Shown here: positions 1 through 7,653 of the stretch, in pieces | How the letters are laid out: each line of letters opens with the position of its first letter | How positions within the stretch are numbered: the stretch's first letter is position 1 | From: Actinotalea endophytica | Lineage (GTDB): Bacteria > Actinomycetota > Actinomycetes > Actinomycetales > Cellulomonadaceae | NCBI RefSeq assembly: GCF_025717005.1 | Contig: NZ_JAOVZU010000003.1 | Coordinates: 110,338-174,337 of the forward strand | Reading direction: 5' to 3' | DNA: 64,000 nt | Program-made: the position numbers and the translations under genes | Notes under the pieces: model-generated | Databases searched by the model: none | What the model saw: only the letters and a program-made list of their open reading frames with translations | What the model was told of the DNA's origin: nothing

Positions 1-231
1 GCGTGACGGCTCGGCCGTCTCCGGCCGGCGTCGGCGGGAGGGCTGCCGGCGCCACCCCCGGGAGGGCGATCTGTCGCGCCATCGGCCCGCCGAGCCGGGT
101 ACCGCGGACAGCGGTCAAGCGGGTGTGAACCCGAATGGATGAATACGCAAAGCCACTGCACAGAACTCGCACAACGGACACCTTGGTTCGGGCACACTCC
201 GGAGCGCACACCACTACCTGAGAGGAACACC

Positions 232-1584
232 GTGCGTCCGCATCGATGGGTGATCCCGTTCCTGGTCGGCGGGCTTCTCGCCGCCACCGCCATGCCCGCG
301 CAGGCCGCGGAGCCGGCCCCCGACCCGGCCCCCGAGCCGGTGACGGCCACGACCACCACCGCCGAGGGCGTGGTGTACGTCTACGCGCAAGACATGCTCG
401 AGGCGTTGTGGATCGATGACGAGAACACCTCGACGTACAGCCGGTCGTCCTTCAACTACTGGATCGATGCCGACCGCGACGGATGCGACACACGCGCCGA
501 GGTCCTGCTCGCCGAGTCCATGGGGGCGACATCGGGCGGGTGCCCGGTGAAGACCGGCTCCTGGTACTCCTACTACGACGGCGCCAGCTGGACCCTCGCC
601 TCCGACGTCGACATCAACCACATGGTCCCGCCGGCTGAGGCATGGGACTCCGGGGCCTGGGCGTGGAGCGCGGCCCAGCGCGAGGCGTTCGCCAACGACC
701 TGGCCTGGCCGGCGAGCCTGGTGGCCATCACCGACGACCTGAGCGCATCCAAGGGCGAGAAGGACCCGGCCGAGTGGATGCCGCCCAGCGCGGATGCCAC
801 GTGCCGGTACGTGTCCGAGTGGGTCAGCGTGAAGTACCGGTGGAACCTGACGATGGACTGGGACGAGTACGACGCCCTCGCCGACGAGCTCTACGGGGAC
901 TGCGCCGACTCGGTCATCGTGCTGCCCGCGATCGCGAACGTCCCGGAGCCGCTGATCGCGATCCACGCCTACATCAAGGCGGTCTACCACGACCTGTTCC
1001 ACCGCTCTCCCGACTCGACGGGCCTTGCGACCTGGACCACGAAGCTGCAGACCGGCACGCCCTACGGTGAGGTCGCCAACGGCATCACCTACTCCGACGA
1101 GTACCGGTCCCGGCTGATCCAGGCGTCCTACCGGCGCTACCTCGGCCGGTCTGCCGACGCTTCGGGCCAGGCGTTCTGGCTGGACAAGATGCGCAACGGC
1201 TGGCACATCGAGCAGATGCAGTCCGGGTTCATCGCCTCCGACGAGTTCTACGCCCGCGGCGGCGGCACCGACGCCGGCTGGGTCCGCCTGCTGTACCGCA
1301 CCGTGCTCGGCCGCTCCGCCGGATCCTCCGAGGTCGCCTACTGGGTCGGCGAGATCAACGGCGGACGTACCCGCCAGAGCGTCGCACTCGGCTTCCTGTA
1401 CTCCACCGAGCACCTGACCGACGTCGTCGACGGCTACTACGTCGACCTGCTCGGCCGCCACATCGACCCGACCGGCCGCACCTTCTGGGTCACCCAGATC
1501 CAGCAGGGCGCCCGCGACGAGCAGATCATCGCCGGCATCGTCTCCTCCGACGAGTACCGCTGGCTCGCCTACATGGCCGTGTGA
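232..1584 (+). CDS. Secreted HNH-nuclease-like protein with DUF4214-type repeats
   Basis: Secreted protein of 450 residues in two parts. The GTG at 232 has an SD-like AGAGGAA at 221-227 and gives a clean signal peptide: basic VRPHRW, a hydrophobic core and an AQA/AE cleavage site near residue 25. The in-frame ATG at 139 would add 31 residues in front of it and is less likely. Residues about 50-210 resemble the secreted GmrSD/DUF1524-type HNH nucleases of actinomycetes (DINHMVPPAEAWDSG around His130, then SKGEKDPAEWMPP). The Asp that usually precedes the His is Asn here, so activity is uncertain. Residues about 250-445 contain roughly four DUF4214-type repeats (Y..LGR..D..G..FW pattern), common in extracellular proteins. 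The gene stands alone and is followed by a strong hairpin. The combination is clear; a role in extracellular DNA handling is inference. Confidence 0.72.
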   Translation: MRPHRWVIPFLVGGLLAATAMPAQAAEPAPDPAPEPVTATTTTAEGVVYVYAQDMLEALWIDDENTSTYSRSSFNYWIDADRDGCDTRAEVLLAESMGATSGGCPVKTGSWYSYYDGASWTLASDVDINHMVPPAEAWDSGAWAWSAAQREAFANDLAWPASLVAITDDLSASKGEKDPAEWMPPSADATCRYVSEWVSVKYRWNLTMDWDEYDALADELYGDCADSVIVLPAIANVPEPLIAIHAYIKAVYHDLFHRSPDSTGLATWTTKLQTGTPYGEVANGITYSDEYRSRLIQASYRRYLGRSADASGQAFWLDKMRNGWHIEQMQSGFIASDEFYARGGGTDAGWVRLLYRTVLGRSAGSSEVAYWVGEINGGRTRQSVALGFLYSTEHLTDVVDGYYVDLLGRHIDPTGRTFWVTQIQQGARDEQIIAGIVSSDEYRWLAYMAV

Positions 1585-1602
1585 GCCCGGACCAGGAGCG
1601 AC

Positions 1603-1638
1603 CCGACGCCCGTCCGCCGCTGCGCGGGCGGGCGTCGG
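1603..1638 (+). terminator. Hairpin after the HNH/DUF4214 gene
   Basis: Perfect 10-bp inverted repeat, CCGACGCCCG at 1603-1612 and CGGGCGTCGG at 1629-1638, starting 18 nt after the stop codon. There is no U-tract, which is usual for high-GC actinobacterial terminators. Confidence 0.6.
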
Positions 1639-1727
1639 CGCGTGCTGCGCAGTCGGCGGGCTGCACGACGGGCTGCAGTCGCTGCTGGGAGCCCGACCGC
1701 CAAGGACGTCAGGTCGGGTCATCACGG

Positions 1728-1801
1728 TGGGCCAGGCGGGGCTCGAACCCGCGACCGACGGATTATGAGTCCGCTGCTCTAACCGGCTGAGCTACTGGCC
1801 C
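1728..1801 (-). tRNA. tRNA with CAU anticodon (probably tRNA-Ile2, otherwise elongator Met)
   Basis: A 74-nt cloverleaf on the minus strand. The acceptor stem GGGCCAG pairs with CTGGCCC, the D-arm is AGCTCAGCCGGTTAGAGC, the anticodon loop is CTCATAA and the T-loop is GGTTCGAGC. CCA is not encoded. The body around the anticodon resembles CAU tRNAs whose C34 becomes lysidine and which read AUA, more than initiator or elongator Met, but sequence alone does not settle this. The roughly 215 bases between this gene and the next CDS hold no gene I can see. Confidence 0.9.
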
Positions 1802-2017
1802 GTGGCACCGTCCGCGCGACGACCCGGCGCACGACCCGGTTCCGGTCCCGACACGGGCCGGCGCGACCCGATCGGCGGCCGTCGCGCACAAGACGTCTCG
1901 CGGCACCGCGGCCAACCGTAGCGGTGCACACGCTCGTTCGGCGCACCCCTGGTCCGATCGGGCCGTGGGCGACGAAGATGTGACCAGGTCGGTCAGGGGC
2001 GCAGCAAGGGGGCATGC

Positions 2018-3481
2018 GTGAGCGAGGTGGGTCGGCGCCGCGTCGCCGGGCTCGCGTGGGTGGTCGCGGCCGGGTACGTGGTACTGCTCGTCGCGTCGGG
2101 GACCGTGCCGAGCCCGGCGGTGACGGCGCTCGGGCTGTCGATGGCGTGGCTGCCGCCCGCCGTCGCGTGGTTCGGCACCTGGCGAGCCCCGAGGTCACGC
2201 GGCCTGCGGGTGGTGGCGGCCGGCCTCACGTTCTTCGCAGCCGGGCTGGTGCTCAACGGCGCCACCTACGTGAGCCGCGGTGTGCTCCCGTTCCCGACCC
2301 CCGGGGAGCCCGCGTTCGTGGCGTTCTACGTCCTGATGGCCGTCGGCCTGGTGCTGCACCTGCGACCGCGCCTCCCCCGGATGGGTTTCGTCGTGGTGCT
2401 CGACGCCGCGATCACGGTGCTCGCGATCGCCACCGTCCTCTCGCTTCGACTGGCGACCGAGCTCGAGGCCGCGCACGGCCTGACCGTCGCGCTGCTGGCG
2501 ACGCTCGCCTACCCGTTCGCCGACCTCGCCCTGCTGGCAGCCGTGCTCGGCCTGATCACCATCACGCCCGGCGCCCTGCGCGGCTGGGGTTGGCTCGCGG
2601 CAGGGCTCTCGCTCTACGCGGTGAGCGACATCGCCTACGTCCTGGTGACGGCCTCCACGCCGATCGCCTCCTGGCTGTTGCTCGGCTGGGCACTCGGCAT
2701 GATGGCCGTCGCCCAGTGGGTCGTCCTCGCTGCCGGCGCCCCACCGCCTGTGCCCCGGGACCGGCATGCCGACGGCGGTGAGTCCCGGCGCGCGGCACGC
2801 AGCGCCGCGCTGTCCGGAGGCATCGCCGCGCTGGCCGTGCTCACGGTCGTGGTCAGCAGCACGACGGGGCCGATCGGCCCGCTCACCGCGGCACTCGCCG
2901 CCACCACGACCCTCGGTGCCGCCGCCCGGACACAGCTCGCCTTCCGCGGGCTGCTCGCGGTGCCACGCCTGCGGGCGCAAGCACGAACGGACGACCTCAC
3001 CGGGCTCCCCAACCGGCGTGAGCTCACCGAGCGCGCCGCGCGCGTGCTGGGCGGCGACTCGGACCACCCGCACGCGGTGCTCGTGCTCGACCTCGACGGC
3101 TTCAAGCAGGTGAACGACACGCGCGGGCACCACGCCGGCGACGTCCTGCTCGCCGAGGCCGCACGTCGCATCTCTGCGAGCGTGCGGCTCACCGACGTCG
3201 TGGCGCGCACCGGCGGCGACGAGTTCGCCGTGCTCATGCCCGACGCGACCGCACACGTCGCGATCGAGGCAGCCCGCCGGATCCGCCTCCACTTCGCCGG
3301 CCCGGTGATGGTCGACGGCGCACCCGCAGAGCTGTCGACGAGCATCGGCATCGCACTGCACCCCGAGCACGGGTGGGACATGGCCACGCTGCTGCGCCGG
3401 GCGGACGAGGCGATGTACGCCGCGAAGGCGGCGCACGAGCCGTACCGGATGGCGAGCCCCGAGCCGTCCGCGAGCCCCTGA
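2018..3481 (+). CDS. Membrane-anchored diguanylate cyclase (GGDEF domain)
   Basis: Predicted to make cyclic di-GMP from two GTP. The first roughly 300 residues are about eight hydrophobic segments with short loops, a MASE-like sensory module of no named family that I recognise. Residues about 325-480 are a GGDEF domain with the signature TGGDEF near residue 399. An RLTD I-site lies exactly five residues upstream of it, which suggests product feedback inhibition, and DDLTGLPNRR marks the domain start. No EAL or HD-GYP domain follows. The GTG at 2018 follows GCAAGGGGG at a good SD distance; the ATG at 2014 is out of frame. The signal sensed is unknown, and no partner gene lies nearby. Confidence 0.88.
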   Translation: MSEVGRRRVAGLAWVVAAGYVVLLVASGTVPSPAVTALGLSMAWLPPAVAWFGTWRAPRSRGLRVVAAGLTFFAAGLVLNGATYVSRGVLPFPTPGEPAFVAFYVLMAVGLVLHLRPRLPRMGFVVVLDAAITVLAIATVLSLRLATELEAAHGLTVALLATLAYPFADLALLAAVLGLITITPGALRGWGWLAAGLSLYAVSDIAYVLVTASTPIASWLLLGWALGMMAVAQWVVLAAGAPPPVPRDRHADGGESRRAARSAALSGGIAALAVLTVVVSSTTGPIGPLTAALAATTTLGAAARTQLAFRGLLAVPRLRAQARTDDLTGLPNRRELTERAARVLGGDSDHPHAVLVLDLDGFKQVNDTRGHHAGDVLLAEAARRISASVRLTDVVARTGGDEFAVLMPDATAHVAIEAARRIRLHFAGPVMVDGAPAELSTSIGIALHPEHGWDMATLLRRADEAMYAAKAAHEPYRMASPEPSASP

Positions 3482-3517
3482 GGTGTCGGCGAGCGCCCGG
3501 AGGGCGATGAGCGGGGC

Positions 3518-3751
3518 TCAAGCCCCTGCGCCGGACCTCTCCTCGCGGCGCTCCCACATCCGGCGCAGCGCGCTGCCGAGCGAGCCGACGAGCATGAAGG
3601 CGGAGCCCACGACGAACAACGACACGGCGAGGCCGTAGTACTGGTCGAACGCCTTGTAGAAGAGCACGGAGCCGACGAGGAACAGCAGGTTCCCGACGAT
3701 GCCGATCCCGATGTGGACGTGCTCGTAGTCCTGGACCAAGGTGCGGATCAC
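3518..3751 (-). CDS. Small YrhK-like membrane protein
   Basis: A 77-residue protein with two hydrophobic helices and a charged C-terminus (RRMWERREERSG). The opening VIRTLVQDYEHVHIGIGIVGN resembles the YrhK domain family of small membrane proteins of unknown function. I chose the GTG at 3751 because GGAGGG lies 7 nt upstream; the in-frame ATG at 3796 adds 15 residues that look like leader sequence. It is convergent with the cyclase gene and divergent from the AIM24-like gene, so it is probably transcribed alone. Confidence 0.6.
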   Translation of the reverse strand: MIRTLVQDYEHVHIGIGIVGNLLFLVGSVLFYKAFDQYYGLAVSLFVVGSAFMLVGSLGSALRRMWERREERSGAGA

Positions 3752-3846
3752 GACAGAACCCTCCGTGCCTGGTGCTGGGGTCGGGCTCCCCACCATCCCA
3801 GTACGGTGAGGTCACCCGCACGCCGACAGAGTCGAAGGAGCAGACC

Positions 3847-4521
3847 ATGGACGTCACGATCTCTTCCGGGCCGGCCTTCGCGATGGGCATCGTCACGATC
3901 CCGCCGGGCGGCGCGGTGCGCGTCGAGGCCGGGGCGATGGCGATGACGCGCGGCGACGTGACGATCGAGACCTCGACGCGCGGCGGGTTCATGAAGGGAC
4001 TGCGGCGCAGCCTCGGTGGCGAGAGCTTCTTCGTCAACGACTTCCAGTCCGCGACCGGCGGCCAGGTCGGGGTCGCGGCGACCCTGCCGGGCGACATGGT
4101 GACGGTGCGCCTCGCCGGCCAGGCACTGCTGGTCCAGTCGGGGTCGTGGAGCGCGTCGGACCCGAGCGTCGACGTGGACTCGAAGTGGGGCGGCGGGAAG
4201 TCCTTCTTCAGCGGCGAGGGGCTGATCCTGCTGCGGTGCAGCGGCGCCGGCGACCTGCTGCTCTCGTCCTACGGCGCCATCCTCGCGTCCGAGCTGAGCC
4301 CCGGCGAGACGATGACCCTCGACACCGGGCACGTGGTCGCGTTCGACGAGTCCGTGACCTACCGGGTGCGCAAGGCAGGCAGCTGGAAGTCCACGCTCCT
4401 CGGCGGCGAGGGCCTGGTCACCGACTTCACCGGCCCGGGGCGCGTCTGGCTCCAGACCCGGTCGAGCAACGACCTGGTCGAGTGGATCAAGCGGGTGAAC
4501 CCCCAGCGCAGCGGCTCCTGA
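3847..4521 (+). CDS. AIM24 family protein
   Basis: A 224-residue glycine- and beta-rich protein of the AIM24/TIGR00266 family, named after a yeast mitochondrial biogenesis protein; the bacterial role is unknown. Family features include the PGGAVRVEAGAMAM opening, the GG..K.FF.GEGL stretch near the middle and the closing GEGLVTDFTGPGRVWLQTR. The ATG at 3847 follows GAAGGAGCAG, a good SD, so the longer frame open from 3772 is not needed. A TACGGT hexamer near 3800 may be its -10. No signal peptide or membrane segment is visible. Confidence 0.82.
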   Translation: MDVTISSGPAFAMGIVTIPPGGAVRVEAGAMAMTRGDVTIETSTRGGFMKGLRRSLGGESFFVNDFQSATGGQVGVAATLPGDMVTVRLAGQALLVQSGSWSASDPSVDVDSKWGGGKSFFSGEGLILLRCSGAGDLLLSSYGAILASELSPGETMTLDTGHVVAFDESVTYRVRKAGSWKSTLLGGEGLVTDFTGPGRVWLQTRSSNDLVEWIKRVNPQRSGS

Positions 4522-4609
4522 GACGGTGCAGCTCCGGTGGCTCGGCCGCGGCGATCCGGACCGGGTCGACCTCGTGCCCCTCGCGCACGCGCGGTGCCCG
4601 GGCCCGGGT

Positions 4610-4615
4610 TAGCGT
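4610..4615 (+). promoter_or_regulatory. Leaderless -10 element (TAGCGT)
   Basis: TAGCGT lies 7 nt before the ATG at 4623 and no SD is present, the arrangement expected when transcription starts at the start codon itself. Confidence 0.5.
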
Positions 4616-4622
4616 GGGCACC

Positions 4623-5111
4623 ATGCGCCGCCCGCTCTTCGTGCCCGAGGACGTCCGGGACGCCCTCGGACTGACCGGCCACGCGCTCGCGTTCGCGCAC
4701 CTCGTCGACGACGGCTGGGCCGCCGCCACCCGCACCGGCCTGCACGTGCTGCCGGTTCCCGGCGAGGACGTGATCGAGCGGGCGTGGACGGACGTGGACG
4801 GTGCGTCGCTCGACGAGGAGGGTGTGCTCACCGTCCGCTGGGTCGACGGCACCGCACCCACGACGATCGTCGTCGAGGGCCGCTCACGCCTCGCCCGCGT
4901 GGTCCACGAGCGCGTCCAGGCCTCCGTGGTCCTCGCCGAGAAGGTCCCCGTCCCGGGCGACCGGAACCTGCGCGTGGCGCTGCGCCGCTCCCCCGACGGC
5001 GCGCTGTTCACGCAGGTGATCGGCAACGGCCGGGTGGACCTGACCGACCCGCGGGTCACGGAGGCGATCGACGCCGCCGAGGGCCGCATCCGCGAGGCCG
5101 CCGGGCTGTAG
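4623..5111 (+). CDS. Conserved hypothetical protein
   Basis: A 162-residue soluble protein that I do not recognise as a named family. It opens MRRPLFVPEDVRDALGL and closes with an amphipathic helix (TEAIDAAEGRIREAAGL). The middle alternates beta-like stretches, with no catalytic motif, Cys pair, signal peptide or membrane segment. The upstream part of the open frame (from 4146) is a shadow of the AIM24-like gene, so the ATG at 4623, with its TAGCGT element 7 nt before it, is the likely start. It lies 50 bp before tRNA-Asn. Confidence 0.6.
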   Translation: MRRPLFVPEDVRDALGLTGHALAFAHLVDDGWAAATRTGLHVLPVPGEDVIERAWTDVDGASLDEEGVLTVRWVDGTAPTTIVVEGRSRLARVVHERVQASVVLAEKVPVPGDRNLRVALRRSPDGALFTQVIGNGRVDLTDPRVTEAIDAAEGRIREAAGL

Positions 5112-5143
5112 CACTCATGTCCTGGGCAGGCCTCCCGATCCTG

Positions 5144-5149
5144 TAGAGT
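5144..5149 (+). promoter_or_regulatory. -10 element of tRNA-Asn
   Basis: TAGAGT ends 12 nt before the first base of the tRNA, a normal distance for a short 5' leader. No convincing -35 is visible. Confidence 0.5.
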
Positions 5150-5161
5150 GCTGCACCGCGA

Positions 5162-5234
5162 TCCCCTGTAGCTCAATTGGCAGAGCATCTGACTGTTAAT
5201 CAGAGGGTTACTGGTTCGAGTCCAGTCGGGGGAG
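5162..5234 (+). tRNA. tRNA-Asn (GUU)
   Basis: A 73-nt cloverleaf with acceptor TCCCCTG paired to CGGGGGA (one T-G pair), D-loop AGCTCAATTGGCAGAGC, anticodon loop CTGTTAA and T-arm CTGGTTCGAGTCCAG. CA follows the discriminator G, but a full CCA is not encoded. Confidence 0.97.
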
Positions 5235-5242
5235 CAACACCG

Positions 5243-5283
5243 CGAGGGCCTGACCTGGACGATCGCTCCGGGCCAGGCCCTCG
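5243..5283 (+). terminator. Hairpin terminator of tRNA-Asn
   Basis: Perfect 10-bp inverted repeat CGAGGGCCTG (5243-5252) and CAGGCCCTCG (5274-5283), starting 8 nt after the tRNA. Confidence 0.7.
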
Positions 5284-5324
5284 TCGCGTCCGCGGCCGGG
5301 CCCGGCGCGAAGGCTCCCCACCAA

Positions 5325-5352
5325 CGCTGGGCTCGCTAGCTGGGGCCCAGCG
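5325..5352 (-). terminator. Hairpin at the end of the transsulfuration operon
   Basis: CGCTGGGC (5325-5332) and GCCCAGCG (5345-5352) form a perfect 8-bp stem. The TAG stop of the oxygenase gene (5336-5338) falls in the loop. Confidence 0.5.
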
Positions 5353-6379
5353 ATGGGTGGTGCGCAGCAACCACGTTCGGGTGAGCGCGCACCCGGCTCT
5401 TGAGTGCGTTGTGACCGAACTCGGCGCGGATCTCCTGGTCGTCGGCGTCTCGTCCGACGCCGCGAGCCCTCGTCGCGAGGTCCGAGGGCAGCTCGACGCG
5501 CCGGAAGACCGCGTCGAGGGCTGGGTTGTGGAAGTACGGGACCGAGATGCGGTCAGTCCCGGGGTCCGGTGCGAGAACCCGGTGCCGGGTGGCACGCAGG
5601 TAGCCGTCCGTGGCCCACTCGAGCATCTCGCCGATGTTCACGATGAGGGCGCCGTCCACCGGAGGTGCCGCCACCACCTCACCGTCGAGCTCGACCTGCA
5701 GACCGGGCCGGTCTCGCTCGACGAGGAGCAGGGTGAGCACGCCTGCGTCGTTGTGCCAGCCGACACCCTGATCCGTGCCTCCTTCCACACGACCGGGGTA
5801 GCGCACGACCTTCATGAGCATCGCCGGAGCGTCACCGAAGGCGGCGTCGAACACGTCCTCGCGTTGCCCCAGGGATCGCGCCCACGCGTGGAGCAGACGG
5901 TGCGAGACACGGGCCATCTCGGCGTTCCAGGCGTCGACCACGTCCCGGAGGCCGGGCAGGGCGGCGGGCCACAGGTTCGGCCCTTGGAGCACCCAGTAGG
6001 CGGGTCGCTCAGCGCTGACCGGCAGCGCAGGGAGCTCGGGCCCGACGTCGATCTGCTCTCGCCAGTCGACCTTGCCCTGGGTGCGCTCTCCACCGACGCG
6101 GGTGTACCCGCGGAAGTGGGGACTGCGAGTGTTCTCGATCTCCAGCTTCTGCGCCTCGGGCAGGGCGAAGAAGTCGCGTGCTACCGAGACGAGACGGTCG
6201 GCCAGGTCGGTCGGGACTCCGTGGCCGACCAGGTAGAAGAAGCCGTAGGTATGGGTGGCGTCCCGGAGCTCCGACTCGAACCGGGTCGCGGTCGTGGGGT
6301 CGTCCAGCAACGAGAGGTCGAGCACCGGTAGCCGGAGGGTGGTGGAGGTGGCGTGCTGCGGTGTGCCCGGGTCGGTCAT
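5336..6379 (-). CDS. 2-oxoglutarate/Fe(II)-type oxygenase, isopenicillin N synthase-like
   Basis: A 347-residue non-heme iron oxygenase of the IPNS/2OG-Fe(II) superfamily. The N-terminal DIOX_N-like part (LPVLDLSLL, GFFYLVGHGVP) and the jelly-roll core are both present. The iron triad is His209-x-Asp211 (GWHNDAGVL) and His266 (ATRHRV), and Arg277 of RISVPYF is the expected 2-oxoglutarate anchor. Its ATG overlaps the stop of the cystathionine gamma-synthase-like gene by 4 nt (ATGA), so it is the third gene of a translationally coupled operon. Homologues act on amino acids, hormones or secondary metabolites, so the substrate cannot be read from sequence. The operon suggests a sulfur amino acid or a small molecule derived from one (inference). 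Confidence 0.85.
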   Translation of the reverse strand: MTDPGTPQHATSTTLRLPVLDLSLLDDPTTATRFESELRDATHTYGFFYLVGHGVPTDLADRLVSVARDFFALPEAQKLEIENTRSPHFRGYTRVGGERTQGKVDWREQIDVGPELPALPVSAERPAYWVLQGPNLWPAALPGLRDVVDAWNAEMARVSHRLLHAWARSLGQREDVFDAAFGDAPAMLMKVVRYPGRVEGGTDQGVGWHNDAGVLTLLLVERDRPGLQVELDGEVVAAPPVDGALIVNIGEMLEWATDGYLRATRHRVLAPDPGTDRISVPYFHNPALDAVFRRVELPSDLATRARGVGRDADDQEIRAEFGHNALKSRVRAHPNVVAAHHPSLGPS

Positions 6380-7653
6380 GGCTGGTCCTCGCTTCGATCG
6401 GACGGATAGGTGGGTACGGCGTCCAGCGCGACGCTGAGGTCCTCGAGCAGGTCGTCGATGTCCTCCAGGCCCACGGAGAGGCGGATCAGGTCGTCAGGCA
6501 CCGCCAGCTCGGAACCGGCGACCGATGCGTGGGTCATCGCGGCCGGCACCTCGATGAGCGACTCGACGCCTCCCAGCGACTCGGCAAGCGTGAACAGGCG
6601 TGTGCGGCCGGCGACCTCACGGGCCCGGCGCGCGTCGCCCACCCGGAACGAGACCATGCCGGACCACCCCGACATCTGCCGACGCGCCACGTCGTGGCCG
6701 GGGTGTCCGGGCAGGCCCGGGAAGAGCACCTGGGTGACGGACGGGTGCCGGGCCAGGTGACGGGCCACGGCCTCGGCGTTGATGCCGTGCTGTCGCATCC
6801 GCACGCCGAGGGTGCGCAGCCCGCGCAGGGTGAGCCAGGCGTCGAAAGGCCCGGCGACGGCTCCTGAGGCGTTCTGGCCGAACGCAACGGCGTCCGCGAG
6901 CGACCTGCTGCCGTCCGGTCCGACCGCGCCGTGCGGCAGGAGCGCGCCATGAGCCGTGACGACGGCGCCACCCACCACGTCGCTGTGCCCGCCGATGTAC
7001 TTGGTCGTCGAGTGCACGACTGCGTCCGCTCCGAGCGCCAGCGGTTGCTGGAGCGCGGGGCTGGCGAACGTGTTGTCCACGACCAGGAGCGCGTCGGCGG
7101 CGTGAGCGACGTCGGAGAGGGCTCTGATGTCGGCGATCGTGAGCAGCGGGTTGGTCGGGGTCTCCACCCAGATGAGCGCGGTCCGGCCCGGCCGGACGGC
7201 CGCAGCGACCGCGTCGGGGTCGTCCATGGGCGCCACCGAGTGATCGACTCCCCATGGGGCCAGCGCGCGGGCGAAGAGCCGCCAGGTTCCTCCGTAGGCG
7301 TCGCTCGGCAGGACGACGTGCGAACCGGGTCGGAGCAGCGCACGCGCCAGGGTGTCCTCCGCCGCCAGGCCGGAGGCGAAGGCGAACCCGCGGTCGCCGC
7401 CCTCCAGGCTCGCGAGCGCGACCTGAAGGGCGTCGCGCGTCGGGTTCCCGGACCGGGAGTACTCGTACCCGGCACGCAGCGTTCCCACCCCGTCCTGGCG
7501 AAACGTCGACGTGAGGTAGATCGGTGGGACGACGGCTCCGGTGGCCGGGTCGGGCTCCTGGCCCGCATGGATCGCCCGCGTCGCGGGCCCACCCCCGGGG
7601 TGCGGCGACACGAACGACCCTGCGACGGCGTCGTCCACCTGACCCGCGGTCAC
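6376..7653 (-). CDS. Cystathionine gamma-synthase / gamma-lyase family PLP enzyme
   Basis: A 425-residue Cys/Met-metabolism PLP enzyme. The Schiff-base lysine is in STTKYIGGHSD near residue 217, with TNPLLTIADI and VVDNTFASPALQQPLALGAD in the cofactor domain and SLGGVESLIEVPAAMTH near the C-terminus. Family members either join O-acyl-homoserine to cysteine (synthase) or cleave cystathionine to cysteine (lyase). The cystathionine beta-synthase directly upstream favours the lyase direction, that is reverse transsulfuration. The start is GTG, overlapping the upstream stop as GTGA, and the next gene starts within its stop codon. Confidence 0.87.
   Translation of the reverse strand: MTAGQVDDAVAGSFVSPHPGGGPATRAIHAGQEPDPATGAVVPPIYLTSTFRQDGVGTLRAGYEYSRSGNPTRDALQVALASLEGGDRGFAFASGLAAEDTLARALLRPGSHVVLPSDAYGGTWRLFARALAPWGVDHSVAPMDDPDAVAAAVRPGRTALIWVETPTNPLLTIADIRALSDVAHAADALLVVDNTFASPALQQPLALGADAVVHSTTKYIGGHSDVVGGAVVTAHGALLPHGAVGPDGSRSLADAVAFGQNASGAVAGPFDAWLTLRGLRTLGVRMRQHGINAEAVARHLARHPSVTQVLFPGLPGHPGHDVARRQMSGWSGMVSFRVGDARRAREVAGRTRLFTLAESLGGVESLIEVPAAMTHASVAGSELAVPDDLIRLSVGLEDIDDLLEDLSVALDAVPTYPSDRSEDQP

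Noticed and set aside
1728..1801. Calling the CAU tRNA an initiator tRNA-fMet.
   Set aside because: The acceptor starts with a paired G-C and the body lacks the initiator-type features I would expect; elongator Met or Ile2 remain.
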